Assembly (NCBI GenBank): GCA_963576735.1
Contig: OY755187.1
Coordinates: 14,260,001 to 14,324,000 of the forward strand
Reading direction: 5' to 3'
Length of the DNA stretch: 64,000 bases
Origin: Bedellia somnulentella
Taxonomy: Eukaryota; Arthropoda; Insecta; Lepidoptera; Bedelliidae
Position 1 is the stretch's first letter. Each line of letters begins with the position of its first letter. The notes under the pieces were generated by a model, which was not told the DNA's origin, did no database searches, and saw only the letters and a list, made by a program, of their open reading frames with translations. The position numbers and the translations under genes were made by a program. Shown here piece after piece: positions 32,786-42,941 of this stretch.

Positions 32786-33344
32786 TACCACAAATGAACA
32801 TTGATTTTAATTTTAACATAATACTGTTGAAAGCCGGGGTTAAGCAAGACAAAATTTGTCAAGGTGTTCAAGGATTTCTGGATCTCGTCATGCGATATCT
32901 AATAACGTAATAACTTCCGTACGTAACAACACGAACGTAATAACAGTTTTTTTTTTCCATTGTTCCTCAAAACGTATTGAACTCTTCCCACTTGTGTCAA
33001 GTGAAAACTTAACTGAGTTAGTATAATCTAAGTCGACATTTTAAGCAATACTGAGATATCCCATATCGCTTAATATATGATCATACTCAGTAACCGTACA
33101 ATTTCAACTTAAAAGGATGAAACTGGAGCTGGCTTTGATAAAAGCAACATCATTGCTCCCATGTCCCGCGGGATAACGCGTGTCGGATCACGTGACTAGA
33201 ATAGCAGCTCAGCTCCTTGACGGAATCGCATATTCATTGAGCTACTGTCACGTGGGATATTGCGAAGACCTTGCTATATCCACTTTGTACTGAAAAAGAA
33301 GCGAGTTTTTTGCGTCTTTTACTTATCAGGGGTACTCATACTAA
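32786..33344. other. no gene seen
   Basis: Low-complexity (ATATAT, T-run at 32949) and ordinary AT-rich DNA. 33160-33260 is GC-richer with two CACGTG-like words (GATCACGTGACTAG, GTCACGTGGG). Confidence 0.35.
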
Positions 33345-33449
33345 ACTGTATAATGTCATCCTGGAATAGCGGTAATCCCTACCGTCCCGTAGAGACAACT
33401 CAGGGTGTTGACGTTTTTTTAAGAAGTAACTTTTAACTGGCTACCCCTT
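33345..33449 (+). mobile_element. S1 SINE, left part, split by a LINE
   Basis: Decayed S1 whose 3' end resumes at 34169-34212 (TGGCTACCCCTTTTTGCGAG then GTGAGTATATGTATG). The LINE at 33450-34168 was inserted into it: the 12-bp word TGGCTACCCCTT occurs at both junctions (33438-33449 and 34169-34180). Confidence 0.65.
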
Positions 33450-34168
33450 ATTATTATTAGATGGGCGGTAAACGCCACGGGTTTCCGCACTGAGCCCAGC
33501 ATGGCAGGCCATTGTGCGTGGACCAAGTGGTCATTTAATTTTCCCAACCTAATTCCGTCCAGAAGGCGAGTAGCTTATCCAGGTCAGCTACCGCCTCTGG
33601 GAGCGACTTTATGGATCCTATTGTGTTGTAGCGGATATCGGCTACCCCAGTGCATTCCTGGAGCACGTGAGCGACCGTTTCCTCAGCTTCCATGCACGCT
33701 CGGCACATGGGGCTGTCGGTAATGCCTATTATTATTATTATTATTATTAGACGGGCGGTAAACGCCACGGGTTTCCGCACTGAGCCCGACATGGCGGACC
33801 ATTGTACGTGGACCAAGTGGTTAACTAGCTCTCCCAGCCTAATTCCGTCCAGAAGGCAAGTAGCTTATCCAGGTCAGCTACCGCCCCTGGGAGCGACTTT
33901 ATTGTTCCTATAGTGTTTTTTCGGATATCGGCCACTCCAGTGCATTCCTGGAGCACGTGAGCGACCGTCTCATCAGCCTTCATGCACGCACGGCATAGAG
34001 GGCTGTCGGTAATGCCTATAGTGTATAAGTGTTTATTTAGTGTGGTATGTCGGCATGATTTCCTTCGACTGTCTGCAACCGGGCTCTTCCTGCCAGTGTA
34101 TCTTGGAGAGAGAGTGAGTGCGTTCTTTTAGCCATGGGCGTAGCTGACCGTAGGGTAGGGGTATAAAA
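33450..34168 (-). mobile_element. R1/I-like non-LTR retrotransposon, 3' part, with tandem 3' end
   Basis: Minus strand, 5'-truncated, in a 12-bp target duplication. It codes, with frame breaks, the C-terminal end of an ORF2: a WLKERT..PGCRQSKE stretch, then LYTIGITDSPLCRAC and the zinc-knuckle C-X2-C-X8-H-X4-C, then LLAFWTELGW. Elements with such ends usually carry endonuclease, reverse transcriptase and RNase H. The last ~280 bp are present twice in tandem (33450-33728 and 33729-34020), each ending in (AAT)n. The second unit starts at ATAGGCATT, which shares ATA with the preceding AAT tail. Confidence 0.85.
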
Positions 34169-34256
34169 TGGCTACCCCTTTTTGCGAGTTGTAGCTGTGA
34201 GTATATGTATGTCATACTTATGAAGTTTTGTCTCCGGCTATAACGTAATAATTTAA

Positions 34257-34738
34257 TTAAATTATCTCAATTTCCGAATTTAAAACACCAAATAACCCAT
34301 CACTTTCAAAATAATAATCGCCTAAAATGTTACGAACATTGTCACAATAAGGTATTGGTGTCAAACCACTAAAAGGCTTCGCATAGAATACCCTTTCATT
34401 CAGAATTGTGTCCCAAAATATGAAAGAACTTGTGGAATGCAATGTTTGTGGTACAAATTTCTTTAAAGCATATTGTGTCAGCTTTCAGCGGCGACAGAGG
34501 CCTTTTGTTATTCTATATTTAACTTCCGCGGCATTCTCGACTTTTGCAGAAACCTTTTGAATGGTTCTTCCGTTTTTTGAAAGTGTTGCTGAAAATAAAT
34601 CCTCTGAAATTGTACAAGTGATCGTCCTGGGACGTCAGGAGTTTTCTGTGGTTTAATTCGTTTATTATTAAAATTTTGCTTTCTTATGTAGGTGTAATTA
34701 ACATTTCGAATGTTATTATCCTTGTCATCATTGGTCAT
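34257..34738 (-). pseudogene. possible decayed coding segment, unrecognised
   Basis: Two minus-strand open segments lie in a row: 34738-34508 (76 codons, basic, Gln/Lys/Arg-rich) and 34484-34257 (75 codons, containing NILGDYYFESDGLFGV). They are separated by two stops and a frame change. Protein-like composition in both suggests an old processed gene copy or part of a mobile element. I do not recognise the family, and there is no splice or poly(A) evidence. Confidence 0.25.
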
Positions 34739-35680
34739 AATATTATCTTTTTGTCAAGTTATTCAGTCCTTGCAAGACAGTGTTTACCACTTTTCTGGCA
34801 AAGCCAAAAATCTCATTCAACAGCAATAAGTTATTGTTTTCGTTTATAACTTGAACATGACATGTCGTTATAACTTACCAGTGTTGAAAATCTTTGCAGA
34901 TCTCGTCAGAAAAACATTAAAGCTCCCTTTGAAAGTCCGAAAACTTGGCGGCCCGTTTGGCGTCTGCGAACTTTTGTGCCAACAACCGCCGCCGCCCGCG
35001 GCCTCAGTACAATCTAATTTTTACTTGAAACAACTTTTCCCCTCTTTATCCTAATTATTGTGGCTTGATGTTTGTCGATGTGATTAATTGTAAATCGAAC
35101 GAGCGAGCAGGTTTGTGCACAGTGGAGTTCTTATATCTTTCCTATAACTTAACTGTCCGGATGATGTTGATTTAAAGTTATTTTAATACTTTCGTTTGAG
35201 CATAAAATATATTAGTCAAAAACAAAGCTTAAACCCATTATCTACGATCTACACTGGCTCCTAATTTTTAGGATTATGTTTATAGTAGTGCAGTAGGTAG
35301 AATTGTTAAGCTGGTATCACTAATTAAAAATTTTAAAGAATTTTAATCTTAGTAACGTATGTACGCCAGATAAAGAATAAAATTATTACTGGAATTGAAA
35401 TTTAGTGAACAATATATATATTTTCATGCTTTTCCCTACTTAATATCCACAAGTAGTTGAATAAATTCTAATTCTAAATCTCTCGCTACGCTTTATTTTG
35501 TATTTAAAACCGTGAGTATATAATTTGTAATAACCACACGAAGTAAAGAACCCATGATAAGTTGCACGGCAATATGAAGACAGCGCTCTCGTTTATCTAA
35601 CCCGAGACCGAGGTTGCGGAATGAATTTATGTGACGTCACGAATACATTAAGGCGAGGTTTTCTGAAGCGGCGTTTTTAT
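34739..35680. promoter_or_regulatory. possible regulatory DNA, GC-rich block and homeodomain sites
   Basis: 34940-35015 is strongly GC-rich (CAACCGCCGCCGCCCGCGGC) in AT-rich surroundings. It is followed by TAATTATTG and TGATTAATTG homeodomain-type sites at about 35050-35090. 35630-35640 has a perfect CRE, TGACGTCA. A 67-codon frame over the block has no domain. Enhancer or promoter function is a guess from motif density. Confidence 0.3.
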
Positions 35681-36190
35681 GAGTCCCTCAGTCCGCGCCC
35701 CGGCCGTTTCGCCAGATTGATGGCCAGCGGTGGGCGGCGGCGGCGGGGCGGTTTGATTAACTCTACTTGCACGATATGCTTGCTTTCAACATCGTGTTGT
35801 GACTTGTGACTTGTTCTAGGAATAAGTGGGACCTGGGGAAACGAAAAATAAGTTAATAGGGGATATTTTGGAAAGGTTTAGTTATTAAGAACCGTGTTTG
35901 ATATTCACGGAAAGAGGAGATTTATAGTTTCATTGTAAGCATGCTTAAATACGAGTGATCCGGCAGTGCCCAGTGGTCCGTCGGCGGCAGCTTGATTAAC
36001 TCTACTTGCACGATCTGCTCACTGGAAAATCGTTTTGTAACTTGTTCAAAGACTAAATGGTGACTGAGAAAGAGACACAAACAGATGGGGTATTAAAATA
36101 GTCTAGTTACCAGGAACCGTTTATGATATTCATGGAAAGAGAATAGATTGAGTTATATTTTAAGCATAAATAAGCTTAAATTATGTTTCT
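35681..36190 (+). repeat. degenerate tandem duplication, two ~240-270 bp units
   Basis: Unit 1 (35681-35952) and unit 2 (35953-~36190) share TTGATTAACTCTACTTGCAC (35753 and 35992), AACTTGTTC/GACTTGTTC, a GGAACCGT..TGATATTCA(C/T)GGAAA block, and an end of the type TAAGCAT..TTAAAT. Unit 1 carries an extra (GGC)n-rich part. The best conserved core contains a homeodomain-type TGATTAA. No coding frame is shared between the units. Confidence 0.6.
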
Positions 36191-36997
36191 AGACAATATT
36201 TTTTTTAATTGCGTATAAATTTTAGTAATTTGAGACTCTTAAGTTGAGAAGACTTTTATTTTTAGATATTATAAAAAAAAATGTCAAATGATTATTTAGT
36301 TCCTTATGTTGTTTCTTACACCTATTATAAAACCAAAACCCAAACCTAAATTTTGATTAAAATACAGTTTAAAATTATTATATTGTTTATGCATCGCGTA
36401 AGTTAACATATTTTTTTTACATAGGCTATCAGCTCCAGATTAAATAATTATATTTCTTCGGTAAACAACTGAACTGAAATAACCACGTCGGTTTAAGGTC
36501 GACAATCATTTGATATATTGGTCCTCAGCGATTTATTTTTGTCTAGAATCAACAAAGATCTATTATACAGTACCCATCCAGCCACTTCGTAAATATAGTC
36601 TCTCTCTCCCGTGATATGAAAAGTATTAGCACATTATTTTAATACAAAGTACTACCAATAGTCGAACGAAGAAATGATTGTTTTTAAAGAAGCTTTACTA
36701 AAGCGTTTTGAGTAAAGGAGATCTTTTTGAAAGGATAAAATTTTAAAGAAAAAAAATATCGCAATCCTGCAAAGAGCGAAAGCATCTTTTGATATTTAAA
36801 TCAACGAGTCAGCTAAAAGGGTAAAGACTATGAGCGTTGCTGTTTTAAATTGCTACTGTAAGGAGTGAGCGATTTAATGTATTACTAACACGAAACAAAT
36901 ATTTATATTTTTGTGCATATATTAATATGAACCCTCTGAAAAGGTCTGTTTGTGATGGAGGACAAATATTAAACTTATTCCCACAGCAATTTATTAT
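36191..36997. other. AT-rich, nothing recognised
   Basis: AT-rich DNA with no feature I can support. Confidence 0.4.
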
Positions 36998-37405
36998 TCA
37001 AAGTGCAAGTATAAAACCCGTAAGATCCATAACATTAAAACATAATGTGACCAGTGAGTAAATTAATGTATAATATACTGTTGTTTTTTGTTTAATATTC
37101 AGAATTTCACTAGTACAAGCTAGAGGTACGCGCCCTGAAATATGTTCCGCAAATGCATGTCTCATGGATTTATAGAAATCCGATATAAGGCGATTTGCGC
37201 AGAATATGACTACGCTTACGATCGTGGAGGCTACGGATGAATATGCTACGTGCGCTTCGTCTATGATATCTACGACGGGCATCACGGTAGCGTAGACGAC
37301 TTTTTGAGTATTAGCGGATATTGGGCAGAAATGAAAAACAATGTCTCTCTGTATTTCTGTACTACTAGTAACCTCACTCTGCTCCTCCAGTTTGTTCCTC
37401 CTTTT
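36998..37405 (-). other. unrecognised 135-codon open frame
   Basis: Open from just after a stop at 37406-37408 to the stop at 36998; the first Met is at 37285. The first half contains RDIVFHFCPISANTQKVVYA, the last 30 residues are hydrophobic (SLVTLCFNVMDL..GFIL) and may be a membrane segment. The length is well above chance here. There is an opposite-strand frame of 67 codons as well. It could be an exon, a decayed mobile-element gene or chance. Confidence 0.25.
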
Positions 37406-37454
37406 TCAAATGTCGCAGTTGTAGTTGGCAAATTTTTTGCTATGTATGGTTAAC

Positions 37455-38752
37455 AAGACAAAATTGAATACCGAAAAAACTATTGTTTTAAACAAACATA
37501 CAATTTTATTTTCTCACTACATCTTCTCACTTCAATACGCTCATTAATGAACGTTTACGTCCAGAGCCTTTCCTCCGTTGGAAGGGACTCAGCAATGAAT
37601 AAACTTTCCTAAACAACTTTTTACAAGTTGCTTGAATGTTCGTTTGTTGCTGTAAATTTTAAAGGCAAGGCAAAATTTAAAAATAAATATAATTTAAATA
37701 AAATCATTCATATTGATTTAAATGTGAAGACCGATATAAACATTATTTTGCGTTTGCATATAATGTATAAATATAGGTATAATGGATATACACTACACGA
37801 AACTACAAAAAGAGGACGGTAGCTAAGTAACGTATAGTGTGATTAGCTAACTTTTACTCACTTAGCTTTTTACACTACACATTTGCTTGATACCGTTCTC
37901 TTCTTACCGTATCGTGTAATACCCACTTTAGTTGAACGCGTAAAGTTCTGTTTATCGATTGGTTTTGAGTTCCGCTTGAGCCTTTCTCAATCTGGAATGT
38001 TTTTCTTACATTATCTTCTTGTGCATATCTTGTTTTCTTTGTTTTCATTCCAATAATATCGATGTTTGCGTCATCCGAGTGAAATCTGAAGTTCTATTGA
38101 AAACAGGGTACATCGTTATTGAATATATGTGGGTGTAAAACTGTGAATTCACTGATAAATGTGAAAGAATAACTTTAATTGACAAACAAATTTATAGACA
38201 AACAATATGATTTACTGGCAAATTTCTCAAATGCTTCTCTTGTACTACACCTACGGGCAGTGCCGGCTGCAGCTGCCATTTTATTTCTTTAAATTTTTAC
38301 GGCATCTATTTGCCACGTGCCACAAGACAGTATGAACTTGGCCACGTGACTTTAAGTACGAAGTTTTACTTAACTTACAAAAGAACGATCTCTCGGTGGA
38401 TTGCGATTTTTATCGAATAGTTTACTTAACGCCCCGTAGTAAAGTAATCCTATCCTAAGAATCAGGAGTAAAAGAGACACAGACATGTATTGTTTTCACT
38501 CAGATGTATAGAACTCTATCATTATGATCGAAAACGAAATTTCGATCGTAACTCGCAATCAGCCAGTATTGATACTCTGATGTCCACCATATCATGATCA
38601 AAAAGCTTAGAAACATAAATTTGAATAGCCTGATATACTTTGTAGGTTGTTCAAGTTATAATTTAAATAGAACCATTAAAATGATAGCACAAAACCTCTC
38701 AGAAATTCACTTCTCAGTTAATTTAATCATCTGGTATATCTAAATTTTTAGG
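37455..38752. other. no gene seen
   Basis: AT-rich. Around 37793-37890 the word ACACTACAC is repeated in a short region. Otherwise nothing. Confidence 0.4.
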
Positions 38753-39505
38753 GTTCCAATTCAATCACGAATTAAAACAACATTTGCTTCCCATCTCCCA
38801 CCATTTGCCCTAACAAATACGTACAACAAAGCACTAAGAACATGTAATATCAAAGAACTCTCATGCAAAGCCTCAAAACGAATAATATCGGAATGGCTAC
38901 TCTCTCAAACTTATCAGGCCACCGAACAGTTTATGAGGACCGAGAAGTAAAATTTTTAAATGAATGCAACTTCGTTATTTGAAGTTCTCGTTTTGTTCTC
39001 ATCAAATTATCACATTGCCTGTAAGTAATTATTTAGAAAAAGTTAAGAACCTGCTTCTTAGTATAATTGTGTTTTCACCGCATTTTTCTATTTTTTTTGT
39101 CATTTTGTAACAATATTTATAATTATTAATTATTATTATTATTATATTGTTAATTTATTGATCTATGATAATTTGTAAATTGTGATTGAATTTAATTGTC
39201 TAGTAATAAATTGTTCTGGTACAAACTCGTTTATATATAAATTATATTCTAATGTTAGTTATAAGTTTTAGATATATTATTTCATTATTATAATTTTCAA
39301 TTAATTTTTTATTTCTTCATATAATGTCACAGGATTGTATATAAGAAAAAATAACAAAAATGAACTTATTTATTTTTGTAAAACCAAGAACAAAGCATTT
39401 GTAAAACACTGTAGGCGTCCGCAGTACAGGCTAGGCCTAGTGCGGAGCCATTGCTCAAATATCATGTATATATTTTTTGCAAATAAATAATTTAATAATA
39501 ATTAA
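38753..39505 (+). mobile_element. non-LTR retrotransposon 3' end
   Basis: Plus-strand coding remnant 38753-38950 (65 codons and stop) reads ..TNTYNKALRTCNIKELSCKA then KRIISEWLLSQTYQATEQ, a C-terminal ORF2 tail. A 3' untranslated region follows with TAGGCGTCCGCAGTACAGGC TAGGCCTAGTGCGG, and an AAATAAATAATTTAATAATA end. The clade cannot be named from this piece. Confidence 0.6.
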
Positions 39506-39620
39506 TCTAAAGCAATATCCTTTTCATGGAGGGAGCTAAGAGCCCGCTGGAGTTGGCTTAATTAGCTCTCGAGCAATTAGTGTATTCTTGCTAATGCATG
39601 TGCGCCTGGTCTCTGCACAC
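39506..39620 (+). promoter_or_regulatory. cluster of homeodomain-type sites
   Basis: Within 55 bp: GGCTTAATTAGC, GAGCAATTAGTG and TTGCTAATGCATGTGCG, i.e. three TAAT cores, one in a TAATGCAT composite. Not part of any repeat I recognise in the window. A candidate enhancer fragment only. Confidence 0.3.
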
Positions 39621-40067
39621 CTCCTAGACATCTTTGCTTGTTAAAATATAAGTTACCCTAGTCATGTGGTTTTCATTTATACTTCTAGTGCTTTTATGTA
39701 GCTCTGTATAAAATGTGAATTTTATATTATAAAACTACAGACAATTAATTCTAAGTAGCATTCTGAAAAACTAGTAGCTAACCGATGGGCTTTAGCACAC
39801 TATTGAAGGGCTTATTATAACCACTATTGCTTTTTAGGTAAAAACAGCAGAGCTCGGAAAATCCCTATAATATTCTGATATCTTTTACAATACAAAATTT
39901 CAATTGTTTGGCTAACTCAGCTCGTTTTAAAGTTTGTAACCCTCGGGATCAACACTTCTATCTGGGTGAAAGGTTTTCTGTATTCTTTATCAAATTATGG
40001 GAAGTTTTATTATGATTTGTTACTTTGAGCGTTACGAATACATTTGGCATTTTAATAATACAAAATA
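39621..40067. other. nothing recognised
   Basis: AT-rich DNA with no feature I can support. Confidence 0.4.
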
Positions 40068-40287
40068 CATATACTCACTGCTATAAATCCCCAAAAAAGA
40101 GGTAGCCAGAGCTTCTGATGTAGAAGTTTTTTAGCCACTTTTGGATGTTGAGTGGGGAAAAGATTGTAAAGGCTGTCAGTGATATGTCTCCAACCGCATT
40201 GCCATAATATTACTTTAAAAGCCCTAATATCCTGAGTCGCCTCTTTTGAACTTGCACGGGAAGAAATGGGTGCTTAAAATAACACCC
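40068..40287 (-). mobile_element. S1 SINE, old copy
   Basis: ACATATACTCACTGCTATAA at the tail side, GATATGTCTCCAACCGCATT in the middle, GGGAAGAAATGGGTG at the 5' side. Confidence 0.7.
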
Positions 40288-40319
40288 ATTTTGTCTCGAA
40301 GCTGTCGGAAGAAGTGACT

Positions 40320-40487
40320 TAAGGATTTGGATCTTTTTATGTGATTGTTGCGCCATTTAGCTAAAAACCCTATCAACAATCATCCTTTATTTCATCGACT
40401 ATACGCCAGTCAACATCCAAGTGGCTAAAGCATTTCTAAAGCTACCCCAAATGGGATGTATAGCCTTAGTATATGTATGTATACGAT
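40320..40487 (+). mobile_element. S1 SINE, very old fragment
   Basis: CAACATCCAAGTGGCTAAAG CATTTCTAAAGCTACCCC and the tail ATAGCCTTAGTATATGTATG. Head-to-head with the preceding copy. Confidence 0.5.
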
Positions 40488-41096
40488 AGTGATACTTAAC
40501 AAATGTAAACTGAAACACTATTAAAATACCAGTTTCATTGTAAACACAAAGAGATCTGTGAAATGTTAAAGAGATATATATTTGCTCGGGACCACCGCTC
40601 ATCAATATTTCATTCGCAAAGCCAATATCCTCTTCAGCTCCTTAGATTCATCGGAACAAATAAGAGGTTCCTCAGACTCACAATCGAATAAAGCGATCAC
40701 TTTGAAAGAGTAACCTAATTCAATTCTTTGTCTAAGAAATGGGGTTAGCTTTATTGTTGAATATAATCGATTGCAATCATATATTATAAGGTCGTGCATT
40801 TTGTTTATACGTATAGCATAATGTATCTAGGTATCACATATATAGTAAAATCTCATCAAATAATCAACTTATTTCAGTATGTGCTTAATTCGTCTTCACT
40901 TACAGTAAAATAAGAATAAAAATAAAAATACTAGTCTCTTAAAAGCTTCAAAGGTTGGTGGAGGTCGTACAAAGTCTCGAGTTATAGTCTAATCTAATAA
41001 GAAAAAATGACGTCAGTGTGTGTATGTGGGATCTATTTTAATTTTGTTGAATAAATTATGTTATTATATGATGATGTATGCAATAATTAATTGAGT
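40488..41096. other. no gene seen
   Basis: Overlapping 65-68 codon frames have no support. Confidence 0.4.
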
Positions 41097-41345
41097 AGTG
41101 TGTGCTTATAATAGCTAACACCCATTTTTTACTTTGGTTGTCGTAAAGATTACTAAACTAAAAGTACTGAGTCTTTTAAAGTGTTTGCTGTGCGATGTGG
41201 CTGGACTTATACCAACCATACTTTCTTTTACTATCTTTTCGCAACTCAAATTCTAAAATTGGCTTACGAATTTCCAATTCTGCAGCACCGAAAATTTTAA
41301 AATGGCTACCCCTTTTTAGGTTTTAAGCAGTGAGTATTATATAAA
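41097..41345 (+). mobile_element. S1 SINE, very old copy
   Basis: GTGTGTGCTTATAATAGCTA, TTGTCGTAAAGATTACTAAA, TGCGATGTGGCTGGAC, ATGGCTACCCCTTTTTAGG and AAGCAGTGAGTATTATAT keep the S1 order with heavy divergence. Confidence 0.6.
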
Positions 41346-41384
41346 TAATGGTCGAAATGTATTATGCGTTAATTGACGGGCTTT

Positions 41385-41580
41385 TCCTGTCACACTTTAC
41401 GTTTAGTAAATAGCGACACACAATTAACAAGTTTGATAAATCCCGAAGGATTAATGTCGCTTCAAGGGTCATCAGATAAACAGCGGGCCTCGAAGGTCGT
41501 TTGGTAAATATTTGGTTGGCAGCGATCGGGCGGGCAGACCTTTGCGCCCGCCCTACCTCATCTGTTAATTATCACACTAT
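41385..41580 (+). promoter_or_regulatory. motif-dense block, possible enhancer
   Basis: Contains CACAATTAAC, AAGGATTAATG (Otd/Bicoid-like), CATCAGATAAACAG (GATA), GGTAAATATTTGG (fork-head-like), a GC-rich near-palindrome GGGCGGGCAGACC..GCGCCCGCCC, and TGTTAATTATC. None of this lies in a recognised repeat. Function is inferred from motif density only. Confidence 0.3.
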
Positions 41581-42939
41581 ATATTGTCGCAGCCTTCTAT
41601 GGCTTTGTTGAGTCAAATAGGTAGGCTTTTGTTATTTTCATTGTATTATTCAGCCAGTATTATTGATTTGGTTACTTGTGAGACAGTAAATTATACCGTT
41701 ATTGTTCTGAGTACTATAAAATGCGGTAAAGAACGGCAGTGCCTATTTTACCAATTTTACTGTTGCCATCATCTCTAGTATTTTCGTTGCCGATAACGAT
41801 ATGTTAATGTGTAGATATTTGAATTTTCCCAGAAATATTGGTGTTATTATATGCACCAGTGATTCCTACCTTGGTTCCGCTCTAATGACAAAGTATTTAC
41901 TTATTTTCGATTTAATAACCGACCTTTTCTTACAAAATAAAAAACCGCGTGTTTCAAATACATGTTTGTAGTGTAGAATGTACTGTATTTTTATTCCATA
42001 ATTAAAAAAATAAATACAAGTAAACTGCTTTATTTTATGTTAACTATAACGGTAAGCACTCCCTTTTGCGCATTTTTCATTAAAAATTCTATAAAATTAT
42101 ATTTAAAATAATATCTTATGTAATTAATGCATAGAAAATTTTTGAAAAATGCTTTATTTAGTTTACACAAGTTTACCATCCCACAATCTGTAAATTTATC
42201 CTAGATCTACCGATTGAAAAATGTATAAATCAAATTATAACTTGCTTCTTTCATTACATAATAAGCAAAGATAGTGAAATGACTCAGTCTGTTTAACGTC
42301 TTTTATGATGATAGATTATCATCCCTTAAAAAGAATTAATCATTATTTTGGTTAAAGGCTCCTCAGGCAAAGCCAAAAAGAATAATGCAAAGCTATATTG
42401 CTGAAATTTTCAGCAGAAGTTAATTTAATTTAGGCGGTGAAAAATTCGTCTGAATTCTCTGCGAGAAAATCAAAGTGGAATAAATGAAAAGTTGGCCTCT
42501 TGTAAAATTTACTTTTCGTAATGGCCCTGTTCATTACTCTTTTTATTCTTTGTTCTCCTAGTAGCTCGCTTTAGCATTACTTATCACCATTTCGTTTCTT
42601 TTCGTTCTTAATTATCCTACTTTTGTCAGAGATTTATAAATTTCCTTATCGTTTTATTATTCTCTTGTTACTTTTAATAAATCAATGAATATATGATTTA
42701 AATTGAATTTTGAAGAGTCTGTAAGTAACACGCTTCTGGTTAAATGAAATAAGTAAATTACAATACAACACCAGTCATGGAATAAAAAACCAGTTCTAAT
42801 TAAATTCACGGATATTTTAGTTTTTTTCCAAAGAGCACAGATAATTAACAAACCAAAAAGCTTTTCAAATGTCAAATTAAGTTAAAGCTATGCCAATTTA
42901 GCTTTCCCCTTTTGAACGTTAAATTTTAGTATCCGAAGA
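41581..42939. other. no gene seen
   Basis: AT-rich. Small frames at 41584 and 42657 have no support. Confidence 0.4.
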
Positions 42940-42941
42940 TA

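Noticed and set aside
33501..33913. Plus-strand frames of 73 codons, twice
   Set aside because: Shadows of the tandem LINE 3' ends on the minus strand.
35621..35809. 62-codon frame over a GC-rich tract as a first exon
   Set aside because: The Arg/Gly-rich sequence comes from the (GGC)n tract; no donor site of quality at its end, and the second repeat unit does not keep the frame.
39826..39845. TTGCTTTTTAG/GTAAAA as a third ratchet site
   Set aside because: The pyrimidine tract is short, the acceptor is TAG and the donor GTAAAA is weak; it does not share the CAGGTAAGCAT core of the other two. It remains a weak candidate.
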